From NCBI GenBank assembly GCA_950071955.1, contig CATMOC010000136.1, forward strand, positions 1 to 8,441: a DNA stretch of 8,441 nucleotides, in the 5' to 3' direction. Each line of letters begins with the position of its first letter. The stretch's first letter is position 1. This document shows positions 1 through 7,053 of the stretch, piece by piece. The stretch is from an uncultured Mesorhizobium sp. (lineage in GTDB: Bacteria; Pseudomonadota; Alphaproteobacteria; Rhizobiales; Rhizobiaceae). A program made the position numbers and the translations under genes. The notes beneath the pieces are model-generated. The model saw nothing but the letters and a program-made list of their open reading frames with translations, was not told where the DNA came from and searched no databases.

Positions 1-91
1 TCGGAGCCGACCTGATCCGTCGCGCACCAATATTGCGCTGGCTTCGCCGCCGCATTATGGCTTGCCGCAAAGACGTTTCCAGGGACAGGAC

Positions 92-1282
92 ATGGAAGGC
101 AAAGGCGAAACAAAGCCGGGTATCAACACGCGCCTCGCGCATGCCGGACACGACCCGCGTTCGTTTCACGGCTTCGTCAACCCGCCGGTCGTGCATGCCT
201 CGACGGTGCTGTTTCCCGACGCAGCCACGATGGCCGCGCGCAACCAGAAATACACCTACGGTACACGCGGAACGCCGACGACGGACGCGCTGGCCGATGC
301 CATCAACGAGCTGGAAGGCTCGGCCGGAACGATCGTGGTTCCGTCGGGGCTCGCGGCTGTCACGATCCCGCTGCTGGCGTTCCTCTCGGCCGGCGACCAC
401 GTTCTGATTGTCGATTCGGTCTATCACCCAACAAGGCGTTTCGCCGACACCATGCTCACGAGGCTCGGCGTCGAGGTGCAGTACTACGACCCTCTCGTCG
501 GCGCCGGGATAGCGGCTCTGATGAAGCGGAACACCAAGGTAGTGTTCACCGAGTCGCCGGGCTCGAACACGTTCGAGATGCAGGATATTCCCGCCATCGC
601 TTCGGTCGCCCGGGAGCGCGGGGCCGTCGTCATGATGGACAATTCCTGGGCGACGCCCGTCCACTTCCGGCCGCTCGACCACGGTGTCGACATCTCGATC
701 CATGCGGCGACCAAGTACCTGGCCGGGCATTCCGACGTGCTCATGGGGACCGTTTCGGCAAACGAGCGCTGTTGGGCACAGTTGCACGAGACGTTTCTGA
801 CCCTCGGGTGCTGTCCTGCCCCCGACGACGTCTATCAGGTGCTGCGCGGGCTGCGCACTCTGGGCGTGCGGCTGGAGCGGCACCAGAAGAGCGCGCTGGA
901 GATCGCGCGCTGGCTGGAAGGTCAGCCGGGCGTAGCCCGGGTGCTCTATCCGGGGCTCGAGAACGATCCGGGGCATGCGATCTGGAAACGCGATTTCTCC
1001 GGCGCCAGCGGCACTCTTTCGATCGCGCTCGACGGTGGCGGAACGAAGAATGCGCACGCCTTCCTCGATGCCCTGAAACTGTTCGGCCTCGGCTACTCCT
1101 GGGGAGGTTACGAGAGCCTCGCAGTTCACGTCTCGCTGCGCGACCGGACCGTCACAAAGAACGATTACGAAGGGCCGTTGATCCGGCTTCAGATCGGGAT
1201 CGAGGACGTCGCGGACATCAAGGCGGATCTGGCGCGGGGCCTGGCGGCGGCGCGGGCGGCCGGAGACGGCCAAGAGGCATAG
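92..1282 (+). CDS. metC: Cystathionine beta-lyase (MetC), PLP-dependent
   Basis: Predicted cytoplasmic enzyme of the Cys/Met-metabolism PLP family. MetC cleaves cystathionine to homocysteine, pyruvate and ammonia in methionine synthesis. The 396 residues match the usual ~395. Visible marks: the YGTRG motif at residues 56-60 (cofactor-phosphate region); MMDNSWA with Asp183, which should contact the PLP ring nitrogen; ATKYLAGHSD with Lys208 as Schiff-base lysine; and YSWGGYESL near the C terminus, a MetC-type signature that argues against cystathionine gamma-synthase or gamma-lyase. I chose ATG 92 because AGGGA lies 6 nt upstream (81-85) and the family homology starts about ten residues later (INTRLAHAG). 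A TTG at 62 is in frame, and the frame stays open to the window edge, so a longer N terminus cannot be fully excluded. The gene is convergent with the MFS gene and shares no visible operon with the catabolic cluster. It could instead be a broader cysteine-conjugate C-S lyase, since MetC enzymes are often promiscuous. Confidence 0.93.
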   Translation: MEGKGETKPGINTRLAHAGHDPRSFHGFVNPPVVHASTVLFPDAATMAARNQKYTYGTRGTPTTDALADAINELEGSAGTIVVPSGLAAVTIPLLAFLSAGDHVLIVDSVYHPTRRFADTMLTRLGVEVQYYDPLVGAGIAALMKRNTKVVFTESPGSNTFEMQDIPAIASVARERGAVVMMDNSWATPVHFRPLDHGVDISIHAATKYLAGHSDVLMGTVSANERCWAQLHETFLTLGCCPAPDDVYQVLRGLRTLGVRLERHQKSALEIARWLEGQPGVARVLYPGLENDPGHAIWKRDFSGASGTLSIALDGGGTKNAHAFLDALKLFGLGYSWGGYESLAVHVSLRDRTVTKNDYEGPLIRLQIGIEDVADIKADLARGLAAARAAGDGQEA

Positions 1283-1372
1283 GCGCGACGATAGACACCC
1301 ATACGGAGAGTGACGCTCCCTCCGATTGCACGCAACTGCCCCTATCGGGCGGCTCGGACCTTTCTGCGCTGT
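1283..1372. other. Convergent intergenic gap, metC / MFS gene
   Basis: The two genes end facing each other over 90 bp. Only weak hairpins can be drawn: CGGAG/CTCCG at 1304-1324 and GCCC/GGGC at 1338-1350. Neither is followed by a T run on either strand, so no intrinsic terminator is called. I see nothing else in it. Confidence 0.5.
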
Positions 1373-2629
1373 TCAGCGATCGAACCTGATCTCGCGGGTA
1401 CCCGTCCGGCGGAGCATTCCTGCAAGGGCAAGCAGGACGGCACCGGTTGCCGCGAGCGCCCATAGCGAGCTCGAGAATCCGCCGCTCCGGTCCGAGAGCA
1501 GGCCGATCACGGTCGGGCCGAGAACGCCGCCGATCTCAGCCGCGACGAAGAACATGCCGCCGAGCAGGCCATGCCGTTCGCCCTTGATGCCCGGCAGTTC
1601 GAACAGGAGCAGCATGACGATCGCGGTGGCCGAGGTGCGCGCGATCCCCAGCAGCACGAGCGACACCACCAGCGTCGACCCGGGCGGCAGCAGGAGGAGA
1701 AGGCTGGCGACCGACATGCCGACGAAGATCAGCGCGATCAGCGCCAGCCGCCGCCCGGCGACTGCGAAGCGCGGTACGACCAGTGAACCGGCGATGCCGA
1801 CGATCTGCGTCAGCGACGCCCAGGTTCCCGCCTCGTCGGCCGACAACCCCTTGGCGCGAAGGATTTCCGGCAGCCAGTTGTTGATGCCGTGATTGACCAG
1901 GAAGATGCCGACCCCCATCGCCAGCAGGATCTGAACCGCGGGCGCGCTGAGGAGCCGGCCGGCCGAGCGCAGGTCGAAAGCGCGGTATGCCCTCCCGCCG
2001 GCTACGGTGCCCGGATTGGTCAGCGGATGGCTGGCGATCACGAACCAGATGGCCCCGGCCCCGAAAGCCATGGCGGCGTTGGCGAACATGACCATGCGCC
2101 AGTCCTGGTCGAAGAGAGGCATCAGAACGCTGGTCATGAGCGCCAGCGAGGCGGCGCTGCCGAGCGCCGGCCCGGACGTGTAGATGCCGATCGCGGTTCC
2201 GCGGCCGCGCCCCTCGAACCATTTTGCCGTAAGCTTCGGCGCGCCGACCGAGATCAGCGGTCCGCCGACGCCGAACAGGCCGACCGCAGCGAAAAGGGAC
2301 ACCTCGTCCCAGGCAAGTCCGCGCAGAAGCGCCGAAAGGCCGACGAGGGCGCTGCCGACCAAAAGCGACCAGCGCGGCGTCAACCGGTCGAGGAGAATGC
2401 CGCACGGGATTGCGGCGCCGATATAGACCAGCGGCCACGCGCCGAGGATCGCTCCCATTCCGGTGTTGGAAATGCCTAGTTCGGCGCTGATGACGGGAAT
2501 GAGCGGCGCCATCGATGCCGCGACGAGGCCGAAGCAGAAATAGACCAGCCAGATGCCGCCGAGCAGAACCCAGCGGTATCCCGGGCCGGCGTCGCGGCCG
2601 ATTTCCCCCGGCAAGGCCGCTTCACCCAC
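1373..2629 (-). CDS. MFS transporter, CynX/NarK-like, 12 TM
   Basis: Inner-membrane major facilitator protein of 418 residues, the usual size for a 12-helix carrier. The first helix is at about residues 20-42, after a short charged N terminus. A motif A-like loop, GILLDRLTPRW at 77-87, follows helix 2, and KWFEGRGRGTAIGIY at 136-150 is typical of the cyanate/nitrate-sugar-phosphate-like MFS branches. The middle loop is around 200-225. NHGINNWLPEIL (247-258) resembles CynX-type carriers. The protein ends in a short Arg-rich tail. The start is GTG (2629-2627), overlapping the end of the GntR gene by 8 nt, so the pair is probably co-transcribed and translationally coupled; no good Shine-Dalgarno is visible. 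Direction and substrate cannot be read from the sequence. By context it may carry the compound sensed by the upstream regulator or degraded by the divergent operon. Confidence 0.9.
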   Translation of the reverse strand: MGEAALPGEIGRDAGPGYRWVLLGGIWLVYFCFGLVAASMAPLIPVISAELGISNTGMGAILGAWPLVYIGAAIPCGILLDRLTPRWSLLVGSALVGLSALLRGLAWDEVSLFAAVGLFGVGGPLISVGAPKLTAKWFEGRGRGTAIGIYTSGPALGSAASLALMTSVLMPLFDQDWRMVMFANAAMAFGAGAIWFVIASHPLTNPGTVAGGRAYRAFDLRSAGRLLSAPAVQILLAMGVGIFLVNHGINNWLPEILRAKGLSADEAGTWASLTQIVGIAGSLVVPRFAVAGRRLALIALIFVGMSVASLLLLLPPGSTLVVSLVLLGIARTSATAIVMLLLFELPGIKGERHGLLGGMFFVAAEIGGVLGPTVIGLLSDRSGGFSSSLWALAATGAVLLALAGMLRRTGTREIRFDR

Positions 2630-3359
2630 CGGCCGGTTTTGCGGATTGGACCGTCGCCGCGCCGCCTGAGAACGGCATCTTCGAGGCCAGCAGGATCTCC
2701 GTCGTCGCGCGCAGATGATCGGCGAGCAGCCTCTTCGCCCGCACGCTGTCGCGCGCCAGCACAGCCGCGGTGATCGCCCGGTGCTCGGCGTCGATGTCGC
2801 GGTCGTATTCGGCGAACGGACCGGAGAGGCGCCGGTAGCGTTCCGACTGCACGAAGAGCTGCTTGCGCAGCTTCAGCCACCAGCTGTTGGTGCAGGCCGA
2901 AGTAATTTCGTCGTGAAAGCGTTCATGGTAGCGGTGCCACGTGTCCGCCTCCGGACTGCCGGGATTGGCCACCGCGTGGCTGAGCTTCGAGAGCTGGTGC
3001 GCCACGGAAAGCACCCTGCCCTCCCACGCCAGATCGCCGTTGGCGATGGAGGATTCCAGGCACGTCAATTCGACCGCGATGCGCGCCTCGGTCAGATCGA
3101 TGAGATCCTGGCGCGAGATCAGCGAGACGGAAAAACCGCGCTGCGGCTCGGCCGCCACCAACCCCTCCGACGTGAGCCGGGCAAGCGCCTCCCGAACGGC
3201 GCCGAGACTGGCGTCGAATTCTTCCTTCAGCGAATCGATGCGCAGCTTCTGGCCGGGGCGGAAACGCGCGGTGATGATCGCGTTGCGCAGCCTCTCATAG
3301 GTGCGCGACGTCATGCTCTTGTGGACGGTGACGTCGTCCATATCGTCGAGGGTCTTCAT
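2622..3359 (-). CDS. GntR-family transcriptional regulator, FCD (FadR-type) domain
   Basis: DNA-binding regulator of 245 residues, normal for the FadR subfamily. The N-terminal winged helix-turn-helix spans about 15-80, with RLRNAII, GAVREALARL (53-62) and SEGLV as hallmark residues. The all-helical FCD ligand domain follows from about 85 to 230, with EAR..VE (91-97), RYHERFH (144-149), EHRAI (192-196) and DHLRAT (214-219). His149, His193 and His215 match the three metal-ligand histidines known in FCD proteins, with the usual 22-residue gap between the last two. The usual Asp of D-x-x-F-H is replaced by His145. The family senses small carboxylates or sugar acids, often through the bound metal, and usually represses neighbouring catabolic genes. 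The gene is transcribed away from the FAH/monooxygenase/TRAP genes and leads into the MFS gene, so it is the likely regulator of both units and of itself. ATG 3359 is the longest start. TAGGG lies only a few bases upstream, and Met7 or Met16 are alternatives. Confidence 0.95.
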   Translation of the reverse strand: MKTLDDMDDVTVHKSMTSRTYERLRNAIITARFRPGQKLRIDSLKEEFDASLGAVREALARLTSEGLVAAEPQRGFSVSLISRQDLIDLTEARIAVELTCLESSIANGDLAWEGRVLSVAHQLSKLSHAVANPGSPEADTWHRYHERFHDEITSACTNSWWLKLRKQLFVQSERYRRLSGPFAEYDRDIDAEHRAITAAVLARDSVRAKRLLADHLRATTEILLASKMPFSGGAATVQSAKPAGG

Positions 3360-3399
3360 GGCCCTACGTTATCCCAATCTGACAAAGGGGAAAATGTAT

Positions 3400-3428
3400 T
3401 TTTTGTTGACGCATGCTTTTTGTTGACG
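3400..3428. repeat. Perfect 12-bp direct repeat, candidate operator
   Basis: TTTTTGTTGACG occurs at 3400-3411 and again at 3417-3428, an offset of 17 bp with GCATGC-type sequence between. Both copies lie in the divergent control region. A nearby palindrome, TGCATTGCA (3433-3441), is another candidate site. Repetition in a regulator/operon gap suggests a binding site for the adjacent GntR protein, but classic GntR operators are inverted rather than direct repeats, so the role is inferred. Confidence 0.6.
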
Positions 3429-3458
3429 TAAGTGCATTGCAGTTCACGCGGTTCGAAT

Positions 3459-3464
3459 AGGAGG
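3459..3464 (+). promoter_or_regulatory. Ribosome binding site of the FAH-family gene
   Basis: A full AGGAGG lies 4 nt before GTG 3469 and is followed by two further G residues. It is the strongest Shine-Dalgarno in the window and fixes a non-ATG start for the first gene of the operon. Confidence 0.8.
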
Positions 3465-3468
3465 GGTT

Positions 3469-4326
3469 GTGCGGTTCCTGAGCTACGAAATCGATGGCGT
3501 CGGCGGTCTTGCGGTGGATACGGGCGGCGGTGAATACCGCGGCCTCCTCGCTTCTGCCGATGCGTTCCCGGGAACGCTCGACGACATCGTCCGCAGCGGG
3601 GATTTCGCCGGAGCAGCAGCAAGGCTGAAGTCCGGCGCGCCGGTCGACCCCGCCACCGCGGCCCATCGCCCCCCGCTGACACGCGCCGGAAAAATCCTTT
3701 GCGTCGGGCTCAACTACATGGATCACGCGGCCGAAAGCGCCATGCAGGCGCCCGACTTCCCGACCGTGTTCGTGCGCTTCAACACCGGGCTGGTCGGCCA
3801 CGGCGCCCCGCTGATCAGGCCGAAAGTCTCGGACAAGTTCGACTACGAGGGCGAGATGGTCGCGGTGATCGGCAAGTCCGGCCGCGAGATCGCAGAGGCG
3901 GATGCGCTCGACCACATCGCCGGCTATTCGGTCTTCAACGACGGCTCCATCCGAGACTTCCAGCTGCGCACGCCGCAATGGACGATCGGCAAGAATTTCG
4001 ACGGGACCGGCGGCTTCGGCCCGGTCTTCGTTGCCGCCGACGAGCTGCCCGCGGGCGGGGCCGGGCTTCACATCGAGACCCGTCTCAACGGCGCGGTCAT
4101 GCAGAGCGCCAGCACAGCCGACCTGATCTTCGACGTGAAGAAGCTGGTCTCGCTCATCAGCATCGCCATGACGCTCGAGGTCGGCGACATCATCGTCACG
4201 GGAACGCCGTCGGGTGTCGGCGCGGCGCGCAAGCCGCCCGTCTTCATGAAGCCGGGAGACGTCTGCGAAGTCGAGATCGAGTGCATCGGAACCTTGAGGA
4301 ACCCGGTCGTCGCGCAGGCGGGATAA
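3469..4326 (+). CDS. Fumarylacetoacetate hydrolase (FAH) family protein
   Basis: Predicted cytoplasmic metal-dependent hydrolase or isomerase of 285 residues, normal for the bacterial FAH family (fumaryl-, maleyl- and acylpyruvate hydrolases, homoprotocatechuate-pathway isomerase/decarboxylases). A small N-terminal domain (about 1-68) precedes the catalytic fold. NYMDHAAES gives His86 and Glu89, matching the His/Glu dyad known in acylpyruvases. DYEGEM gives Glu127 and Glu129, and FNDGSIRDFQ gives Asp158, the expected divalent-metal ligands. GKNFDG (Lys175) and TGTPSGVG (244-251) are further family signatures. All key residues are present, so it should be active. It starts at GTG behind a strong AGGAGG. 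It is the first gene of the run, 38 nt before a flavin hydroxylase, which suggests it handles the ring-fission product of an aromatic compound. The exact substrate cannot be told, because this family is hard to subdivide by sequence. Confidence 0.94.
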   Translation: MRFLSYEIDGVGGLAVDTGGGEYRGLLASADAFPGTLDDIVRSGDFAGAAARLKSGAPVDPATAAHRPPLTRAGKILCVGLNYMDHAAESAMQAPDFPTVFVRFNTGLVGHGAPLIRPKVSDKFDYEGEMVAVIGKSGREIAEADALDHIAGYSVFNDGSIRDFQLRTPQWTIGKNFDGTGGFGPVFVAADELPAGGAGLHIETRLNGAVMQSASTADLIFDVKKLVSLISIAMTLEVGDIIVTGTPSGVGAARKPPVFMKPGDVCEVEIECIGTLRNPVVAQAG

Positions 4327-4353
4327 GCGTAGACACTGCGGCGATCGGCATGC

Positions 4354-4361
4354 GGGAGGAG
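4354..4361 (+). promoter_or_regulatory. Ribosome binding site deciding the monooxygenase start
   Basis: GGGAGGAG (4354-4361) lies just before GTG 4365, with 5 nt between GGAGG and the start. An ATG at 4350 is in frame but sits before this site, so it would lack a ribosome binding site. This supports GTG 4365 as the true start, giving a protein that begins MSTNEFDVAIIGGG. Confidence 0.75.
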
Positions 4362-4364
4362 CGT

Positions 4365-6023
4365 GTGAGCACCAACGAATTCGATGTCGCCATCATCGGC
4401 GGAGGGCCGGTCGGACTGGCGCTCGCGACCGAACTGACGGCGCGCGGCCATACCGCCTGCGTGATCGAGCAGAACGACCGCGTCGGCGTGCAGCCGCGCG
4501 CCAAGACCACCAACGTGCGCACCATGACCCACATGCGGCGCTGGGGACTGGCGCCGGAAATGCGCCGCCGCTCGCCGCTGCGGCCCGATTTTCCGCGCCG
4601 CGTCAGGTTCGCGACCGGCCTCTTCGGCCGCGACATCTATAGTTTCGACAACGCGTTCTGTGCGTCGCCCGTGCGTGACGAGCGTTTTCCCGAGCATGCG
4701 GAGTTCATCCCGCAATACGTCGTCGAAGGCATCCTCCTCGACCACGTCAGGGCGCAGCCGCTCGCCACGGTCCGGTTCAACACGCGGCTAGAGGAGATCG
4801 AGCAGCGGCCTTCCGGCGGCGTGACCGCCAGGGTCCGTAACCTCGAGACGGACGAGAGCGGGATGGTCACGGCGCGGTTCCTCGTCGGCGCCGACGGAGC
4901 CCGCTCGACGGTACGCAAGCTGCTCGGCATCCAGATGCAGGGCCTGCACTCGCTGATCTCCTTCATCACGCTCATCCTGCGCATTCCCGGCCTCAACGCC
5001 GATCCGGAGCTGGAGCATGCCCTGTTCCACTGGCTTGTCAGCCCCGAAGCGCCTTGCGTCATGGGACCGATGGACAGGCAGGACGTCTGGTTCTGGGGCA
5101 TGCCGCAGCGGCCGGGACGGGAAATGACAGACGAGGAGCTGCTCGTGTTCGTCCGCAAGGCGATGCGCAGGGACTTCGACATGGAGATCCTCGCCCGCGA
5201 TCCGTGGACGGTCCACAAGCTCTTGGCCGATCGCTATCGCTCCGGCGACATATTCCTCGCCGGCGACGCCTGCCACCTGCATTCGCCGTTCGGCGGCCAC
5301 GGCATGAACCTCGGCATTTCCGATGCCGTCGATCTCGGCTGGAAACTCTCCGCCGTCCTGGAAGGCTGGGCCGGCGACGATTTGCTCGACAGCTACGAGA
5401 TCGAACGCAAGCCGGCGCACCAGCTGGTGATCGACACCTCGACCGAGAATGTCGGCGCGCTCAGCGACAAGTTCCTGGCGCCGGCGCTCGACGACGACAC
5501 GCCAGAGGGCGACGAAGCGCGCAAGGTCGCCGCCGAGGCGGTGGAGGAGGCCAAGGCGCCGGAATTCCGTTCGCTCGGCGTCGTCCTTGGATATCGGTAC
5601 GAATCTTCGCAGATCGCGGACGAAGAGGACGGCACGCCGCCGGAGTTCGCCGTCACGCAGTACACGCCATCGGCCTATCCCGGTGTGCTTGCCCCGCATG
5701 CCTGGCTGGGCGACGGCTCTTCGCTCTACGATCACTTCGGCAAAGGCTTCACGCTGCTGCGGCTCGGCCACGCGGACGATAAGGCGGAGCGGGCATTGCA
5801 GTCGGCCGCAGCGGACATGAAGCTGCCCCTCACGCTTTTCGCGCCGCACGAGACGGCGGTGCGCGAACTCTACGGCGCCGATTACACGCTCGTGCGCCCC
5901 GACCAGCACGTCGCCTGGCGCGGCGACCGCATCCTGTCGCCCGAAGCGCTGCTCGACCGCGTGCGCGGCAAGCGGGCGTTCGAACCACGATCCGCGGCAA
6001 CCATAAACAAAGGGAGAGGATGA
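4365..6023 (+). CDS. Class A FAD-dependent aromatic monooxygenase
   Basis: Single-component flavin hydroxylase of 552 residues in the MhpA/TfdB/PcpB-like branch. Such enzymes use NAD(P)H and O2 to hydroxylate phenolic rings in the cytoplasm. Three FAD/NAD(P)H fingerprints are intact: GGGPVG at 12-17 (GxGxxG dinucleotide fold), GADGARS around Asp177 (DG motif) and AGDACHLHSPFGGHGMN around Asp301 (GD motif). In the last, Ser307 replaces the first Pro of the usual Pro-Pro, while Pro308, equivalent to the functionally important Pro293 of p-hydroxybenzoate hydroxylase, is kept. After the catalytic part, a C-terminal thioredoxin-like domain of the phenol-hydroxylase type follows (about 450-530), with the marks PHAWL, FTLLRLG and VRPDQHVAWRG. 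It lies 38 nt after the FAH-family gene and overlaps the TRAP binding-protein gene at ATGA, so it is almost surely in one operon. The start is GTG 4365; the frame happens to be open much further upstream inside the FAH gene. The substrate is unknown: phenylpropanoid, benzoate or phenol types are all possible. Confidence 0.93.
   Translation: MSTNEFDVAIIGGGPVGLALATELTARGHTACVIEQNDRVGVQPRAKTTNVRTMTHMRRWGLAPEMRRRSPLRPDFPRRVRFATGLFGRDIYSFDNAFCASPVRDERFPEHAEFIPQYVVEGILLDHVRAQPLATVRFNTRLEEIEQRPSGGVTARVRNLETDESGMVTARFLVGADGARSTVRKLLGIQMQGLHSLISFITLILRIPGLNADPELEHALFHWLVSPEAPCVMGPMDRQDVWFWGMPQRPGREMTDEELLVFVRKAMRRDFDMEILARDPWTVHKLLADRYRSGDIFLAGDACHLHSPFGGHGMNLGISDAVDLGWKLSAVLEGWAGDDLLDSYEIERKPAHQLVIDTSTENVGALSDKFLAPALDDDTPEGDEARKVAAEAVEEAKAPEFRSLGVVLGYRYESSQIADEEDGTPPEFAVTQYTPSAYPGVLAPHAWLGDGSSLYDHFGKGFTLLRLGHADDKAERALQSAAADMKLPLTLFAPHETAVRELYGADYTLVRPDQHVAWRGDRILSPEALLDRVRGKRAFEPRSAATINKGRG
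6012..6019 (+). promoter_or_regulatory. Ribosome binding site of the TRAP binding-protein gene
   Basis: GGGAGAGG lies inside the last codons of the monooxygenase gene. It sits right against ATG 6020, but GGGAG is 6 nt from the second ATG at 6023. Spacing favours 6023, a difference of one residue. Confidence 0.6.
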
Positions 6024-7051
6024 TGATCAAGCTTACGAGACGCGGGTTCGTAGCGGCAGCGGCCGCCACGCTCGCCATGCCGGCGATCGGGCGCGCGCAG
6101 CAGACGAAACTGAAGCTGTCGCACTACCTGCCGCCGCAGCATCAGATCAACACGGAACTGAACCGCTGGGCCGGCGAGGTTCGCGAGAAATCGGGCGGCG
6201 CGGCCGACATCGAGGTGTTTCCGGCCGGGCAGATGGGCCCACCGCCGCGCCAGTTCGATCTCGCGCGCACCGGCGTGTCGGATATCTCCTTCGTCTTCAC
6301 GGCGCTGACGCCCGGGCGGTTCCCGCTGGTCGATGCCCTGTCGATCCCGTTCCTGTTCGCAAACGAAAACGGCGACCCGATTTCCACCGCCGAGGCGTCG
6401 CGCATCGCCACGTCTCTGAAGGAGCGGACGGCGCAGGAGTTCCAAGGGATCGACCTCCTCTACGCCGTCGTGACGACCTCGGGCGGATGGTTCATGCGCG
6501 ACAAGCTCATCAAGACGCCCGGCGACATGAAGGGCTTGCGCATCCGTCCCACCAGTGCCGCCGCCGCCGCCCAGATCACCGCGCTCGGCGCGTCGCCTGC
6601 CACCATCCCGCCGACCGAACTGGCCGACGCCATCGCCAAGGGCGTCGTCGACGGCGCGATCTTCAATTTCGAGGGCGGCAAGGCATTCCAGCTCCAGCAG
6701 TCGGTGAAGAAGGTCAGCACGCTGGCCAACTCCGTCGGCTACTTCGCCTTGGTGATGAACAGCGACAGGCTTGCCGGTCTGCCCGAGGAGGGCAGGAAGG
6801 CGATCGTCGAGACCACCGGACCGGATGCCGCCGCGCGCGTCGGCGGCCTCTACGACGCGGCCGAGGTGGCCGGCCGCAAGTTCATGGAGGAGGCCGGCGT
6901 CGAGGTCGTCGACCTGCGCGGCGACGCCGCCAACGCGTTCCGGGAGGCGTTGCAGCCGGTCGCCGAGAAGCAGATCGCCGAGCTGAAGGCGGCGGGCCAC
7001 GACATCGACGGCCTGATCGCCGACATCAAGGCGAAGATGGCCGAGCTCTGA
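6020..7051 (+). CDS. dctP: TRAP transporter substrate-binding protein (DctP family)
   Basis: Periplasmic solute receptor of a tripartite ATP-independent transporter, 343 residues, family-typical. The N terminus is a signal peptide: TRRGF at 6-10 is a twin-arginine-like motif, a hydrophobic Ala-rich stretch follows, and cleavage is likely after Ala26 (GRA before QQ). Mature marks: LSHYLPPQH near the start, then VFPAGQMG, then KGLRIRP with Arg176, which aligns with the arginine that pairs with the ligand carboxylate in this family, then TELADAIAKGVVDGA (199-213). The ligand is therefore probably an organic acid. TRAP receptors are known for C4-dicarboxylates, sugar acids, ectoine and, in Rhodopseudomonas (TarP), lignin-derived aromatic acids. 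The start overlaps the monooxygenase stop (ATGA), suggesting translational coupling. ATG 6023 is better spaced from the ribosome binding site than ATG 6020. dctP is used here as a family name, not as proof of C4-dicarboxylate transport. Confidence 0.94.
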   Translation: MMIKLTRRGFVAAAAATLAMPAIGRAQQTKLKLSHYLPPQHQINTELNRWAGEVREKSGGAADIEVFPAGQMGPPPRQFDLARTGVSDISFVFTALTPGRFPLVDALSIPFLFANENGDPISTAEASRIATSLKERTAQEFQGIDLLYAVVTTSGGWFMRDKLIKTPGDMKGLRIRPTSAAAAAQITALGASPATIPPTELADAIAKGVVDGAIFNFEGGKAFQLQQSVKKVSTLANSVGYFALVMNSDRLAGLPEEGRKAIVETTGPDAAARVGGLYDAAEVAGRKFMEEAGVEVVDLRGDAANAFREALQPVAEKQIAELKAAGHDIDGLIADIKAKMAEL

Positions 7052-7053
7052 CC

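Larger units (their letters stand above)
3360..3468. promoter_or_regulatory. Divergent intergenic control region
   Basis: This 109-bp gap between the GntR gene (minus) and the FAH-family gene (plus) must carry promoters for both directions. Positions 3380-3430 are clearly richer in A/T than the flanking genes. Two TTGACG hexamers (3406-3411 and 3423-3428) could act as -35 elements for the plus-strand operon, but no convincing -10 box sits 16-18 bp after either, so I do not name a promoter. The same hexamers lie inside the direct repeats described separately. FCD-type GntR proteins usually bind in such gaps, so operator sites are expected here (inference). Confidence 0.7.

Noticed and set aside
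1..91. Possible end of an upstream gene or a metC promoter
   Set aside because: Two plus-strand frames are open to the edge, but the stretch is too short to recognise a protein, and no convincing -35/-10 pair is visible.
1304..1350. Possible terminator hairpins between metC and the MFS gene
   Set aside because: Stems are only 4-5 bp and lack a following T run on either strand.
1889..2479. Plus-strand open frame opposite the MFS gene
   Set aside because: It is a charged, repetitive shadow translation. The minus-strand frame gives a clean 12-helix carrier.
2715..3431. Plus-strand open frame opposite the GntR gene
   Set aside because: No recognisable domain, and it runs into the divergent promoter region. 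The minus strand encodes an unmistakable GntR protein.
3699..4364. Monooxygenase reading frame open far upstream, through most of the FAH-family gene
   Set aside because: The upstream part is an Arg/Gly-rich translation of the FAH gene in another frame. The FAD fingerprint begins right after GTG 4365, which has its own ribosome binding site.
4788..5909. Long minus-strand open frame opposite the monooxygenase
   Set aside because: Typical antisense shadow of a GC-rich gene: Arg/Val/Glu-rich, with no domain recognised. The plus strand holds a clear enzyme.
6487..7053. dctQ frame open upstream inside dctP
   Set aside because: The upstream translation is low-complexity Arg-rich shadow; homology to DctQ begins at ATG 7054.
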